Notes: generated from the sequence alone by a model not told the origin. Counted from the stretch's first letter, positions 44,559-54,316 are shown. The stretch is 64,000 nucleotides of DNA from FEN-1139 sp964396375 (GCA_964396375.1 CAYNEY010000008.1:62001-126000), one strand, 5' to 3'. Numbers and translations: made by a program.

Positions 44559-46459
44559 GGCTTGGCCTCGACCTGACCGTCGCGCTCGTGACCCTCGGCA
44601 CCTGCCTGCCGCCAGCATACGCCCAGGTGTCCCTCGAGACTCAAGTGAGCGCCCGTGTCGTCGAGGCCAACACACCGTTCCAGGTCCGCCTCTCCGCCCT
44701 GTCCTCCACCGACGATACCCCACAAAACCCTCGGCTCAGCCTGCCGCAGGGTGTAGCAGTGCAGGGCCCGTCGCTCTCAACCCAGAACAACATCTCGTTC
44801 GTAAATGGTCGGGTCAGCCGCCAACAGGGCATCAGCGCGACCTGGGTTCTTAGCATCGCAGCCGTCGGGAAATACCGGATCGGGCCGGCCGAGATCACCC
44901 TCGGCGGCCAGCGTCACGTCGATCGCGCGGTCGAGATTGAGGTGATCCCTGAAGGGACGTCTCCTTCACCACGACGCGGTGGCCGACGGCGTATCCCCTT
45001 CGATCCTTTCGACGACCTCTTCGGCGGCGACCCGTTGAGTGGGCCGATGTTCCCCCCAGGGTTCGGTCGAGATCTGCTCCGCGCCCCCGCCGATCCGGAG
45101 CCCGACCAATGGCCGCCAGAACTCAACGTCACAACCGCCCGCGATCCGATAGCGTTTCTGGATGCACGCCTCGACAAGCGCGAAGTCGTGCTCGGCGAAC
45201 AGGTTTCCTTCGAAGTCTTCGCCTACGGAAAACCCGGGCCTTTCGAGGAATCGGGAATCAAGGAGCCGAGTCGGGATGATTTCTTGAGCTACACGGCGGA
45301 GTCCGAAGACCTCGAGAAGCTCTTTGCGCTCCGAATCGGCGAGGAGAAGTGGTACGGGACCCGCAGCCGCAAATACGTGCTTTTTCCCCTGCGCACCGGG
45401 ACGCTCAGCCTCGGACCGATGGAGATCCGCTTCGTGGGCCAGGCACGGCACGCTCGGTATCACAACGTAGTTCGGCGGAGCCAACCGCTCACACTGCTCG
45501 TCAAAGAACCCCCCCTGCACGGACGCCCAGTCGGGTACCGCCTGGGGGATGTCGGGCGGTTCGAACTCGCCGCCACCGTCGAGCCACGACAGGTGCGACG
45601 TGGCGAATCAATCAGCGTAAGCGTCACCGTGTCGGGGCGAGGCCAGCTTCCAGAACGTCTCTCCGCACCTGAGCAAGCCGGGGTGGACTGGCTCGAACCC
45701 ACGGTGATCACGGACGCCAGTCTCCGCGAGGGGCACCTGGCAGGCTCTCGATCCTACCACTACGTAGCGCGCCTCAGCCATGAAGGGACCATCGATCTTG
45801 GCACCTTCAGGTTTCCATTCTGGGATCCGGAGGCAAAAGCCTACCGCGTCGCCGAAGCCAAACTCGGCGCGGTGCAGGTGGCGGCAAACACCGAATCTAG
45901 TCCGAGTAGTTCAGCGCCGGCACAGCAGAGCTGGGAGGGGAAGCTGACCCCGCGGAATCGCCTGGGACCGCTGGAGCCGCCGCGCCGGTATCTCGCCGAC
46001 TCCCACGGCTTCTTCGCCGCTCTGCTCGGCACGCCGCTTTTCGTACTCTCCGCGGTCGGCCTGGGCCGCGCCCTGCGCAACATCAGCCGCCGACTCACCA
46101 CACGCCGCACTTCTCTCGCCCGCGAAGTAACACGTGAACTGGAGCGCGCGACCGCCGAAGCCACCTCGGGGCGTCCCGCCGAGACCGCTGCTGCGCTGGA
46201 GCGCGCGCTCGAGTGCAGCCTCGAGCCGTACCTCACGGGCAAGGCGCGCGCCATCGTTCGGAGCGAGCTTGGAGCACGCCTGCAGGCAGGGGGCTGTCCG
46301 TCGGAGCTGGTCGAACGCGCCCTTCTGCTCCTGTCACGCTGCGACGATCTGCGCTTCGCCAAGGGAGAGGCGAACGATCTGATGGGGCTGGTCGAGGAAG
46401 CTCGCTCGCTCTGCCGAGCGTTCCTGCGCAATGCGCCGACACGAACGAGGTCGTCATGA
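44555..46459 (+). CDS. BatD-like protein
   Basis: This 634-residue protein starts with a signal peptide (ending PPAYAQ) and a long beta-rich periplasmic region with Ig-like repeats (LETQVSARVVEANTPFQVRL, LDKREVVLGEQVSFEVFAYG, FELAATVEPRQVRRGESISV), as in BatD. A transmembrane helix (FFAALLGTPLFVLSAVGLG) and a helical cytoplasmic tail follow. It overlaps the genes on both sides by four bases. BatD is named from oxygen tolerance studies in Bacteroides; the molecular role is unknown. Confidence 0.85.
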   Translation: MRLGLDLTVALVTLGTCLPPAYAQVSLETQVSARVVEANTPFQVRLSALSSTDDTPQNPRLSLPQGVAVQGPSLSTQNNISFVNGRVSRQQGISATWVLSIAAVGKYRIGPAEITLGGQRHVDRAVEIEVIPEGTSPSPRRGGRRRIPFDPFDDLFGGDPLSGPMFPPGFGRDLLRAPADPEPDQWPPELNVTTARDPIAFLDARLDKREVVLGEQVSFEVFAYGKPGPFEESGIKEPSRDDFLSYTAESEDLEKLFALRIGEEKWYGTRSRKYVLFPLRTGTLSLGPMEIRFVGQARHARYHNVVRRSQPLTLLVKEPPLHGRPVGYRLGDVGRFELAATVEPRQVRRGESISVSVTVSGRGQLPERLSAPEQAGVDWLEPTVITDASLREGHLAGSRSYHYVARLSHEGTIDLGTFRFPFWDPEAKAYRVAEAKLGAVQVAANTESSPSSSAPAQQSWEGKLTPRNRLGPLEPPRRYLADSHGFFAALLGTPLFVLSAVGLGRALRNISRRLTTRRTSLAREVTRELERATAEATSGRPAETAAALERALECSLEPYLTGKARAIVRSELGARLQAGGCPSELVERALLLLSRCDDLRFAKGEANDLMGLVEEARSLCRAFLRNAPTRTRSS

Positions 46460-47274
46460 GGTGGTGGCTCCTTGCCTCGCTCGTGCTCCTAGCCCCGTCG
46501 GCAGCGGCGCGCCCGCCAGACGCAACCGACGCGCCACTCCTCGAGCGCGCCGCCCAGGCTCTGACCCGCAAGGCCACCACCGAAGCCATCGACACCTTTG
46601 AATTGCTCGCCGACCAGGGGGTACAACACCCGGACATCTCGTACGATCGTGGGGTAGCCTACCTGCTTCGGTCAGGTTCTTCGAGCGCACGCCCGACCGA
46701 TCTCGGTCGGGCCGCTGCAGCCTTTCATGAGGTGCTTCGGCTCCGACAAAAAGACAAGGATGCCGCAGCCTGGCTCGCCCGCACCAATGACGAACTCTCC
46801 AAGGCTCGCAGCCGCCGCGGAGACTCGAGCTTGCTCGCCCGACCTCGACTCATGCGCGCCATCCTTGGGTTGGTAGACGAGAACACTTGGGCTGTCCTGG
46901 CCTCGGTGGGCTCAGTCCTCACCGCTACCATGCTGCTCGTCCGCCTCTTCGTCCGCCATGCACGAACGCGTCTGGCAGGGTCGATCGCGGGCTCGCTCGG
47001 CCTGGTGCTGCTGCTGCTGGCTGGGCTGCTCACCTACCTGGCTGCGCGAGAGCGACGCACGACCCGAGCGGCGGTGGTGGTAGCAACCGAGGCGCCCCTG
47101 CTCGCTCAGACGGGGAAGCCTCTGGCGCGCGGGCACAAAGCTGCTGAAGACGCCGTGATCCCGATGGGAGCCCTCATCACCGTGCTCGGCACCGAGGGAG
47201 GTTTGTCGCGCGTCGAATGGGGAGAGGTCACGGCCTGGGTAGAACCGCAGCAACTCCAGCTGCTACCGCGGTGA
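46456..47274 (+). CDS. BatE-like TPR protein with C-terminal SH3-like segment
   Basis: This 272-residue protein has a signal peptide and a TPR-like helical region (AFHEVLRLRQKDKDAAAWLARTN). Two membrane helices follow (WAVLASVGSVLTATMLLVRLF and SLGLVLLLLAGLLTYLAA), then an SH3-like end (GALITVLGTEGGLSRVEWGEVTAWVEP). This is the BatE layout and the last gene of the operon. Its 3' end overlaps the convergent VanW-like gene by 12 bases. Confidence 0.8.
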   Translation: MRWWLLASLVLLAPSAAARPPDATDAPLLERAAQALTRKATTEAIDTFELLADQGVQHPDISYDRGVAYLLRSGSSSARPTDLGRAAAAFHEVLRLRQKDKDAAAWLARTNDELSKARSRRGDSSLLARPRLMRAILGLVDENTWAVLASVGSVLTATMLLVRLFVRHARTRLAGSIAGSLGLVLLLLAGLLTYLAARERRTTRAAVVVATEAPLLAQTGKPLARGHKAAEDAVIPMGALITVLGTEGGLSRVEWGEVTAWVEPQQLQLLPR

Positions 47275-49059
47275 CGCATCATCCGGGGGAGCGGCGGGCG
47301 CAGTCTCGCCCTCGGTGGTGGCAGACTCCTCGATGGGCTGAGGACATTCTTCTCCGGTGAAGCCCGGCTCGCCTCGGGGAATGTGGCACGGATGTACTTC
47401 CACCCGCCGCACCTCGGGTCGGTACACCACCCGTTTCTCGTCCCGTCGCTTGCGGCCATCCCCCATCAGAACCTCGCGCCACACCATCACGCTCCACCCG
47501 ATGCGCCCGCCGTTCTTGGTGCGGCGCTCGTCAGCCTCGAGCTCAGGGTTTGGAAGGACCTCGACCGGAGGGGGCACGATGTCCGTGCGCGGACCGATGC
47601 CATAGCTGACACGTCGACCATCAGAGCTCCCCCAAAGCGTCACCGTCACACTTCTGTCTGTGGTGCGGGCCGTGATCAAGACTGGCGTGGTTGAATCGTT
47701 CTTCCACGCCAAATCCGGCTTTGGGAAGGAGAGCGTTGCCTCGTGTCCCATCGGATAGCGGTCGAACCAATAGGAGTGCGCCTGGCTCTCCTCAATCTCG
47801 AAGCCCGCGCGCAGCACCGCGTTGTAGAGGGTCGTGGCAAACTGACTCACCCCGCCGCCCACCGAGTCGCGCATGTCCCCGTCCTCAATCCCGGGTGCCA
47901 TCACGAAGCCACGTTGGATGGTGCGCATGCCCACATGCTGATTCAAACTGAACGTTTGCTCGGGCAACACGATCACCCCATCCGTCAGCGCGGCGATCCT
48001 TTGAATGTTCTTCACTCGGGGTTTGCCGCTCTGGTACCGAGTCGAGAAGGTAGAAAGGCGGTCGGTCATGGACAAACCTTCGAGGTCGGCGAGTCGGCGG
48101 CGTGGCTCTGACTCGGGCACGGTGGGAACCTGAAGCTCGCCCGACTCAGCCAGAAGAGCCCGAAACAGTTCCACTGCGAGCTTCTCCCAGTCGATTCGGA
48201 TCCCTTCTCGCTCCGCCACTGCCTCCAACTGTCCGCGCTCGTTCTCCCGGAAGGTCGCGTCCATGACCGGTCGCTCGAGCACCATCGCGCGCTCGCCGAG
48301 CACCTCACGCAAGACCTCGGGCATCACGCCGAGCGATAGTTGCTGGTCGGGACCTTGCTGGGTGGCGAGCATCCGCCCCAGCTCATCGCGGCCCAGTCGA
48401 AGGCTGGCGCCAACCAGTGGCGACCGCAGCCGGATCCGACGTCGCGTGAGCCTCTCGAACTCGTCGCGAACACGCTCGAGCAAAGACAGCGGAGGGAACG
48501 CTGGCACCACATCCCGTGGCCACGCTAGCGGCTCGGGGCGTCTCAGCATCGCCTCGGCCAGCAATCGCTCGACACCCTCCAGGCTGAGTCGTTCGCCGGC
48601 ACGCGAGGGCAGCAGGCGTACACTCCCGTCCACGAAAGTCACGCTACCAACCACCGGTCGTTCCGGAAGCGTGGTCGCCTCACAACGCTCGAGAACCGAG
48701 CGCGCGGCCTTCGCATCCACGTGAATGGCCGGTGTCACGCGGACATCGCCAAGGTGCCTCTGTCGACGCGCCGCCTCGATCCTGTTCGTGGTTTCTCCGA
48801 GGTCGAGCCGCAGCTCGCCCAGAGCGAAGCCAAGCTCGCACAAGCCTTTGCCACTTCGCACCAGAATCGGCCTCTTCTGTCGCTCGTTCAGCCATGTCTC
48901 GAGCTGGTTTCGCTGTTCCGAGGGCGCCAAGTGATCCAGACGGGCATCGTCGATCCACACCCGCGGGTGGAACCCAACCCAGAACCATGAGCCGATGGTC
49001 GAGCCAATCAAGAGCAAGGAGACGATGAGCCAGCGCTTGTCCAGTATCCGAGACTTCAT
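47263..49059 (-). CDS. VanW-like protein (YoaR type)
   Basis: This 598-residue protein has a single N-terminal membrane anchor (~10-30) and a long periplasmic region with PG_binding_4-like segments. A VanW domain lies at about residues 345-480 (NIQRIAALTDGVIVLPEQTFSLNQ, GGGVSQFATTLYNA, SYWFDRYPMGHEATLSFP). VanW-like proteins occur near peptidoglycan synthesis and resistance genes, but no catalytic activity is established. The C-terminus is Glu/Pro/Ala-rich. The ATG at 49059 is chosen because it precedes the membrane anchor; the frame is open to 49197. Confidence 0.85.
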   Translation of the reverse strand: MKSRILDKRWLIVSLLLIGSTIGSWFWVGFHPRVWIDDARLDHLAPSEQRNQLETWLNERQKRPILVRSGKGLCELGFALGELRLDLGETTNRIEAARRQRHLGDVRVTPAIHVDAKAARSVLERCEATTLPERPVVGSVTFVDGSVRLLPSRAGERLSLEGVERLLAEAMLRRPEPLAWPRDVVPAFPPLSLLERVRDEFERLTRRRIRLRSPLVGASLRLGRDELGRMLATQQGPDQQLSLGVMPEVLREVLGERAMVLERPVMDATFRENERGQLEAVAEREGIRIDWEKLAVELFRALLAESGELQVPTVPESEPRRRLADLEGLSMTDRLSTFSTRYQSGKPRVKNIQRIAALTDGVIVLPEQTFSLNQHVGMRTIQRGFVMAPGIEDGDMRDSVGGGVSQFATTLYNAVLRAGFEIEESQAHSYWFDRYPMGHEATLSFPKPDLAWKNDSTTPVLITARTTDRSVTVTLWGSSDGRRVSYGIGPRTDIVPPPVEVLPNPELEADERRTKNGGRIGWSVMVWREVLMGDGRKRRDEKRVVYRPEVRRVEVHPCHIPRGEPGFTGEECPQPIEESATTEGETAPAAPPDDASPR

Positions 49060-49224
49060 GGGAGACTCGCCACCCGAAGCGCGGCCTCGGTCCCCGACAC
49101 CAATCGGAGGATGCGGCAAGAACGCCTCGGGTGTCCGGCGGACCATACACGATGCCCGATGCAGGCGGTCCCCCAACGTTCGGTCAGTTTGCGCCACCGA
49201 TGGTTAAAGGGAAGCGGCCGTGCT

Positions 49225-49818
49225 ATGCCAGGTTGGATGTGGGTTCGACGTTCGGCCATTCGCCCAGTCCCTAGCTACGCACGGATCCCAGCCCATGCCT
49301 TGGATACTTTGCGCGCGGGGCTGTCGGACGATGATGACATCACCCGCAGCCAACTCGACGAAGCCTTCGAACGCTTCGAACGTCGTCAGCCCATCCTCGC
49401 GACCCACATCGCGGAAGCGCTCGGCCGACCGCTCGACGAAACTGCCCTAGGGCTCGGCTATCTGATGGCGATGTCGATTTGGATGAGCTTCGACCGGGTG
49501 CACAAAGATCATCTTGGTCAGGTCACCGAGGAAGAACTCGACGCAACCCTCGAGTTGCTCGCTCTCGACGAACAACTCCGCCGCAGCGATCCGACCGACA
49601 TCCTCGAGACCGACGACGTGATCGCGATGGAACAACCCGAACTCATGGAGTTCGTCCACGAGCACGTGGATGCCACGCTGGAAGCCCACGCCGACGATAT
49701 CGACGTGGATGACGTTCATGATGTGTACCGTGTGCTGCTCGGCGAGATCCTTGCTCTCTCCTACGCAGTCGAGCGACCGGTTGGCTTCCCGATCGCGCGG
49801 ACCGAGCTCCTGGCCTAG
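49225..49818 (+). CDS. acidic protein of unknown function
   Basis: About 197 residues, very acidic in the second half (DILETDDVIAMEQPELMEFVHEHVDATLEAHADDIDVDDVHDVYRV in parts). It has helical, Leu-rich segments and no signal peptide, so it is probably cytoplasmic. The start could be the ATG at 49225 or 49237. The next gene begins 10 bases after its stop, suggesting a shared transcript with the RNase HII-like protein. No family is recognised. Confidence 0.5.
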   Translation: MPGWMWVRRSAIRPVPSYARIPAHALDTLRAGLSDDDDITRSQLDEAFERFERRQPILATHIAEALGRPLDETALGLGYLMAMSIWMSFDRVHKDHLGQVTEEELDATLELLALDEQLRRSDPTDILETDDVIAMEQPELMEFVHEHVDATLEAHADDIDVDDVHDVYRVLLGEILALSYAVERPVGFPIARTELLA

Positions 49819-49827
49819 GCCCGCGCG

Positions 49828-50754
49828 ATGCTGCGTCGGCGGATCGGGATCGATGAAAATGGTTTGGGCTCTCAACTCGGTCCGCTCGTGGTCACCGGGG
49901 TGGAGGCGGAGGTCAGCGAAGCGGGTGAGCGTTGGCTCACGCGCGGGCTTGGAGCCGCCGATCTCAAGCTCCTCGATGACTCGAAGAAGCTGGTCGCTCA
50001 CGGGGACGTGAAGCTGGCCGAGGCCTGGGCCAGGATCCTCACCGACGAGCGCGCGTCAAATTCCCATGAACTCCTCGGTCTCGTGCTGCTCGATCCCGAA
50101 GAGGCCCTCGGCTCGGACTGCCCTGCGGCAGCCCGAGCACAGTGCTTCTCGAGTGAGCCGGACAGTTTTCGGGCGACCAAGACCGAGCTTGGTGCCGTCC
50201 GCGCAGTGCGCCAGAAGCTCGAGTCACAGGGCATCACAATCCTCCGTGTGCGCTCGGTCGTGATCTGCACACACGAACTCAACCGGGCGTTTCAGGCCAA
50301 CACCAATCGGTTTCTGGTCGATCTGCACGGGATGGAACGGTTGCTGGAGAGCGCCGCGCTCGACGCGACGGGACCCCTGGTCGCGGTGTGCGGCAAGGTC
50401 GGCAGCATGACCAGCTACTCGAAACACTTCGGACCGCTCGGGGGACGCCTGCACAGTGTAATCGAGGAGACCAGCCAGCAAAGCAGCTACGATTTTCCAC
50501 ATCTGGGACGGGTCATGTTCCGGCGCGACGCGGATGCGAGCGACGCGCTGGTAGCCCTCGCATCCTTGGTTGGGAAATACGTTCGCGAACTCAGCATGGG
50601 ACGGATCGCAGCCTACTATGCGCCAAGGCTGGGCTCACCCTGCTCGCCAAGCGGCTACCACGATCCGGTCACCAATCGTTTCGTCGCCGCCACTCGCCTG
50701 ATCCGTGCCGAACTCCAGATCCCTGACGACTGCTTCCTCCGGAGGCGCAAGTGA
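49828..50754 (+). CDS. RNase HII-like protein with degenerate active site
   Basis: This 308-residue protein resembles RNase HII along most of its length: the start is RRRIGIDENGLGS (HII: GIDEAGRGP), followed by DDSKKL. ELNRAFQANTNRFLVDLHGMERLL corresponds to the IDxxNI...AM segment, and MFRRDADASDALVALASLVGKYVREL to the GDA...SAASILAKVxRD motif. Asp9, Glu10 and Asp234 line up with three of the four DEDD acids, but the usual D of the vDGN motif appears as Cys188 (AVCGKVG). It is longer than typical HII (~200 residues). It is coupled by four bases to the MATE gene downstream. Confidence 0.65.
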   Translation: MLRRRIGIDENGLGSQLGPLVVTGVEAEVSEAGERWLTRGLGAADLKLLDDSKKLVAHGDVKLAEAWARILTDERASNSHELLGLVLLDPEEALGSDCPAAARAQCFSSEPDSFRATKTELGAVRAVRQKLESQGITILRVRSVVICTHELNRAFQANTNRFLVDLHGMERLLESAALDATGPLVAVCGKVGSMTSYSKHFGPLGGRLHSVIEETSQQSSYDFPHLGRVMFRRDADASDALVALASLVGKYVRELSMGRIAAYYAPRLGSPCSPSGYHDPVTNRFVAATRLIRAELQIPDDCFLRRRK

Positions 50755-52184
50755 GCCGCACCCGACTCTCCGAGCGGATCCTCACCGTTCCCCTCGGGCG
50801 CGGCGTGCTCTGGTTCGGGTTGCCGCTCTCCCTCGGCATGGCCCTGCAAGTCACCTTCAATCTGGTCGACGCTTACCTGGTCTCCCGCCTCGAGCCCGAT
50901 GTGGCACCGGCCGCGCTGGGCGCCATCGGGATCTGTGACCAAATCGCGGCGCTGGGAAGCATCGTGAGCTATGGGCTTTCGACCGCCACTGCGGCCGTCG
51001 TCAGCCGTCGCCGCGGTCGCGGTGATTGGCTCGGGGTGCAACAGGCGGCGTGGCAATCCACCCTGGCCGTCGTGGCCCTCGGCCTCGTCTTCGGTGTGCT
51101 GGGGCTGTTCGCTAGCCGCACCTTGATGGTGGACGTGATAGGGGCGCGCGGACAGGTCGCGCGACTGGGAACCGAGTACCTCCAGGTGATCGTGGGTGGC
51201 AACATCACCATCTTTCTCTTGCTGCACCTGACGACCCTGCAGCGTGCTCTCGGCAGCAGCAAGACACCCGTGCTTTTGTTGGTCAGCTCCAACCTGCTCA
51301 ACTTGCTCTTCGCGGTCTTGCTGGTGTTCGGCAGCGGTCCGGCTCCCTTCCCCTTCCAGCCGCTCGCAGAGCTGGCAGGCTGGTTGGGCATTCCTCGCCT
51401 CGGCCTGCTCGGCGCCGCCTGGGCGACAGTGCTCGCACGACTGGTCGTGCTCTTGCCGTTGGTGGTGGTCGTGAGCCGACGCTTCGCGCTCTTCCAACGG
51501 GCCACCATGACTCTCTTCGACCCCGAGCTGCTACGGCAGCTCGGGCGTGTTGGGTGGCCCTCCAGTGCTCAGCTGGTCCTGCGGGTGCTCTCGATGCTCT
51601 TCATCCAGGCGCTGGTTGCTCGAGCCTTCACCACGGCACAGGATCAGACTGCCACCATCGCCATCGGTGTCATCTTCCGACTGGAAACCATGGCCCTGTT
51701 CATGGCACTCGGTTGGGGGAGCGCCGCGCAGACCTTCGTCGGCCAGAATCTCGGCGCGGGCCAGCGCAGACGCGCCCAGACGAGCGGTTGGCTGGCGGCG
51801 GCCTACGCGGCCGGAATGGCGGTGGTGGTCTCCGCCCTCTACACCCATTTTGGCTACCCAATGGTACGCTTCTTCGACCCTGATCCCAAAGTGGTCACGG
51901 TCGCGCTCTCGTATCTCGAGCTGGTGGCACCGAGCTACCTCGGACTGTGCGTAGGCGTGGTGCTGGGTTCAGCCATGCAGGGTGCCGGCGCTACGCGGCT
52001 CACGCTCCGGCTCGATCTGTTGGTGCAGGGGGGCCTGCTGGCACCGCTCGCGCTCGGCGCCATGCTGCTTCGGCTCGACCTCACCTGGCTGTTCGTGGTG
52101 ATCGCGATCTGCAATGTCGCCTCTGCATTCGTCGCGGCTTTCAGCTACCGACGGGGGCGCTTCCTCGACGAACAGGTGTGCTGA
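50751..52184 (+). CDS. MATE-family efflux transporter
   Basis: This 477-residue protein has about 12 hydrophobic helices in two similar halves, as in MATE exporters (NorM/DinF type), which use Na+ or H+ gradients to expel drugs or metabolites. Typical segments include LSLGMALQVTFNLVDAYLVSRL at the start and GWGSAAQTFVGQNLGAGQ in the second half. It begins at a GTG that overlaps the upstream RNase HII-like gene by four bases. Confidence 0.93.
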   Translation: MSRTRLSERILTVPLGRGVLWFGLPLSLGMALQVTFNLVDAYLVSRLEPDVAPAALGAIGICDQIAALGSIVSYGLSTATAAVVSRRRGRGDWLGVQQAAWQSTLAVVALGLVFGVLGLFASRTLMVDVIGARGQVARLGTEYLQVIVGGNITIFLLLHLTTLQRALGSSKTPVLLLVSSNLLNLLFAVLLVFGSGPAPFPFQPLAELAGWLGIPRLGLLGAAWATVLARLVVLLPLVVVVSRRFALFQRATMTLFDPELLRQLGRVGWPSSAQLVLRVLSMLFIQALVARAFTTAQDQTATIAIGVIFRLETMALFMALGWGSAAQTFVGQNLGAGQRRRAQTSGWLAAAYAAGMAVVVSALYTHFGYPMVRFFDPDPKVVTVALSYLELVAPSYLGLCVGVVLGSAMQGAGATRLTLRLDLLVQGGLLAPLALGAMLLRLDLTWLFVVIAICNVASAFVAAFSYRRGRFLDEQVC

Positions 52185-52255
52185 GAGTCAGACCGAGCCC
52201 TGACCGCACACCACCGTTTTCTTCTTTTTCGACAGCAGCGGGGTGGTCCAAAAGG

Positions 52256-54316
52256 CTAGTAGGCGATCCACCCGAGCCAACGCGCGACCACCATGGCCGC
52301 GCATGCCTCTTTGTGGCTGATGCTCCTTCCCCCTTGGGCTGGCCTGGCCGAGACGATCTCGTCGAGGCACTCCGCCAGGGTCAACCCACGGGTGGCGAGC
52401 CGCTGCACCAGCAGTAGCGCCAGCGGCGCAGTGCCGCGCTCCCGCCGGCTCGACATCGCGGGCGCGCGTTGCCCGAGGACCACCGGTGTGTCGTCGAGGG
52501 GTAAAAGTTCCCGTGGCTCGCCGTGCGACGCGACGAAGACACCCGCCATCATCGGGCTCGCCAGATCGAGATCGAGCGGGAATTCCACATGGCTCGGAGC
52601 ACAGCCTTGATAGAAGGTCACTTGCCCCTCGGCAAACTCACAGATCGCAGCCACGCGATCGCGCCCCAGGTCGCGGATGGCGCGAAACACGTCCACCGCA
52701 TCAGCCATTCCCATCGCGACCAGAGTGTCTCCGAGTCGTCCCCCTGCCACCCCAAGTCGCTCGAGTGCCGACTCGAGTTCCGTGCGCGTCAGCGCCCCTC
52801 TCCGGATCAGATACTCGCCGAGCAGCTCGTCGCGCTCGGACGCGGCTACGTGGAGCAGTCGGCCATCTTTGACGTAGATCTCCTTGCGCCGCCCGCTCTC
52901 GTTCTTGTCACTCCGCTCCACGAACAAGACGCCAGTGGTGAGCTGACTCCGGAGGCGCGCCAGCACCTCGAACATCGAGGTTCGCCCGAGCATGGTCCGA
53001 TAATCTGGGACGCCGAGCGCATAGATGGGGCAGGTGGTGGCGCTGGTCGAGGGCAACAGATGCCGGGCCAAGAGTTCGACATCACGGATGGCACGGTACG
53101 GCTCCTCAGCAGACAAGGAGACCTCATCACTCGCGCCCAGCTCTCCAATCGCGATCATCTCGACCAGGCGCGGAAAACCGACCAACCCAAGCTCGACGCC
53201 CGAGGCGTAGCGGACCCTAGCCTCGAGCTTGGCGTGAACCATCTCGGTGGCAACCACACCATTTTGCCCTGTGTCAGGGGGTGAAGCCGAGGACTGGGCC
53301 AAGCGCACGGCACGCATTTTCTCCACCGAATCGCGGATCTTGCCGCGCAGGCGGCGTGCCAACTGCGCCGAGTCCGCCGCCCAGGTCACCCAGCTTCGCA
53401 GCATGTCATCGAGCGCCTCGAGCGACTCCGTCTGTTCGGCGACCAGCGCCGCGGAGAACTCCCCAGCAGATTGGTACCGACCCGCCGGATCCTGGGCCAG
53501 CGCCCTCGTGCAAAGCTGGTAAAGGGCGGGGCTGAGTTCGCGCTGATGACGGTTCAGAGGTTCCATGTTGCCATCGCGGATCGCCAACAGAACCGCGAGT
53601 TGTCCACTGCCGGGAAACACCCGTTCGCCAATCAGCATCTCCCCGAAAATGACTCCGAGCGCGAAGAGATCGGCACGGTGGTCAAAGGGCTCCCCTGCGA
53701 TCTGCTCCGGCGCCAGATATCCAAACTTACCCTTGAGTCCCGGGTGGTTCGGCGCGTTCTTGGCGCGTGGGGTCATAACCCGCGCAATCCCGAAATCTCC
53801 CAGCTTGATGGCTCCGTCGATCGAAAGATAGATGTTCGACGGGGTCACGTCGCGATGCACAATCTCGAGCGGGCGCCCTAGCTCGTCGGTGGCACTGTGA
53901 ACCGCCTGGAGCGCCAGCGCGATCTCGCTCGCCAGATATAAGGCTAGACACTGGGGGAGGCGCCGCTGCTCGGTCTCGGCACGGCGGAGCAGGCGATACA
54001 GATCGACACCTTCCACGTACTCCATCGCCAGATAGGCTTCGCCCGCCACCTCACCCGCTCCGTAGACCTGCACCACATTCTTGTGTCGGACCGCCTTATT
54101 TAGCTCGGCTTCGCGGGTCAACATGCGGAGCCCCTCCTGCTCGTCGCTGCGGCTCACCACGCGCTTGACCACGAAGTGGGGTGCGGGTCTGTCACCCTGA
54201 CGGGGCCGCGCCAAATAGACCTCGGCCGTCCCTCCCACGGCTAGCCTTCTCTCGAGCCAGAAGGGTCCAAATGGGACGACTTGCTCCGCTTCCTGTTCCG
54301 AACCGTCGGCCGTCAC
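52256..54316 (-). CDS. Ser/Thr protein kinase with DUF4388-like C-terminal domain
   Basis: This 686-residue protein has a complete Hanks-type kinase domain (~15-290): the glycine loop AVGGTAEVYLA, the Lys in FVVKRV, the catalytic HRDVTPSN, DFG, and an APEQ after the activation segment. It has no membrane anchor. The C-terminal half includes a DUF4388-like segment (LARLRSQLTTGVLFVERSD, then LLGEYLIRRGALTRTELESAL), common in myxobacterial regulators. It is convergent with the MATE gene. The substrate is unknown. Confidence 0.9.
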   Translation of the reverse strand: MTADGSEQEAEQVVPFGPFWLERRLAVGGTAEVYLARPRQGDRPAPHFVVKRVVSRSDEQEGLRMLTREAELNKAVRHKNVVQVYGAGEVAGEAYLAMEYVEGVDLYRLLRRAETEQRRLPQCLALYLASEIALALQAVHSATDELGRPLEIVHRDVTPSNIYLSIDGAIKLGDFGIARVMTPRAKNAPNHPGLKGKFGYLAPEQIAGEPFDHRADLFALGVIFGEMLIGERVFPGSGQLAVLLAIRDGNMEPLNRHQRELSPALYQLCTRALAQDPAGRYQSAGEFSAALVAEQTESLEALDDMLRSWVTWAADSAQLARRLRGKIRDSVEKMRAVRLAQSSASPPDTGQNGVVATEMVHAKLEARVRYASGVELGLVGFPRLVEMIAIGELGASDEVSLSAEEPYRAIRDVELLARHLLPSTSATTCPIYALGVPDYRTMLGRTSMFEVLARLRSQLTTGVLFVERSDKNESGRRKEIYVKDGRLLHVAASERDELLGEYLIRRGALTRTELESALERLGVAGGRLGDTLVAMGMADAVDVFRAIRDLGRDRVAAICEFAEGQVTFYQGCAPSHVEFPLDLDLASPMMAGVFVASHGEPRELLPLDDTPVVLGQRAPAMSSRRERGTAPLALLLVQRLATRGLTLAECLDEIVSARPAQGGRSISHKEACAAMVVARWLGWIAY

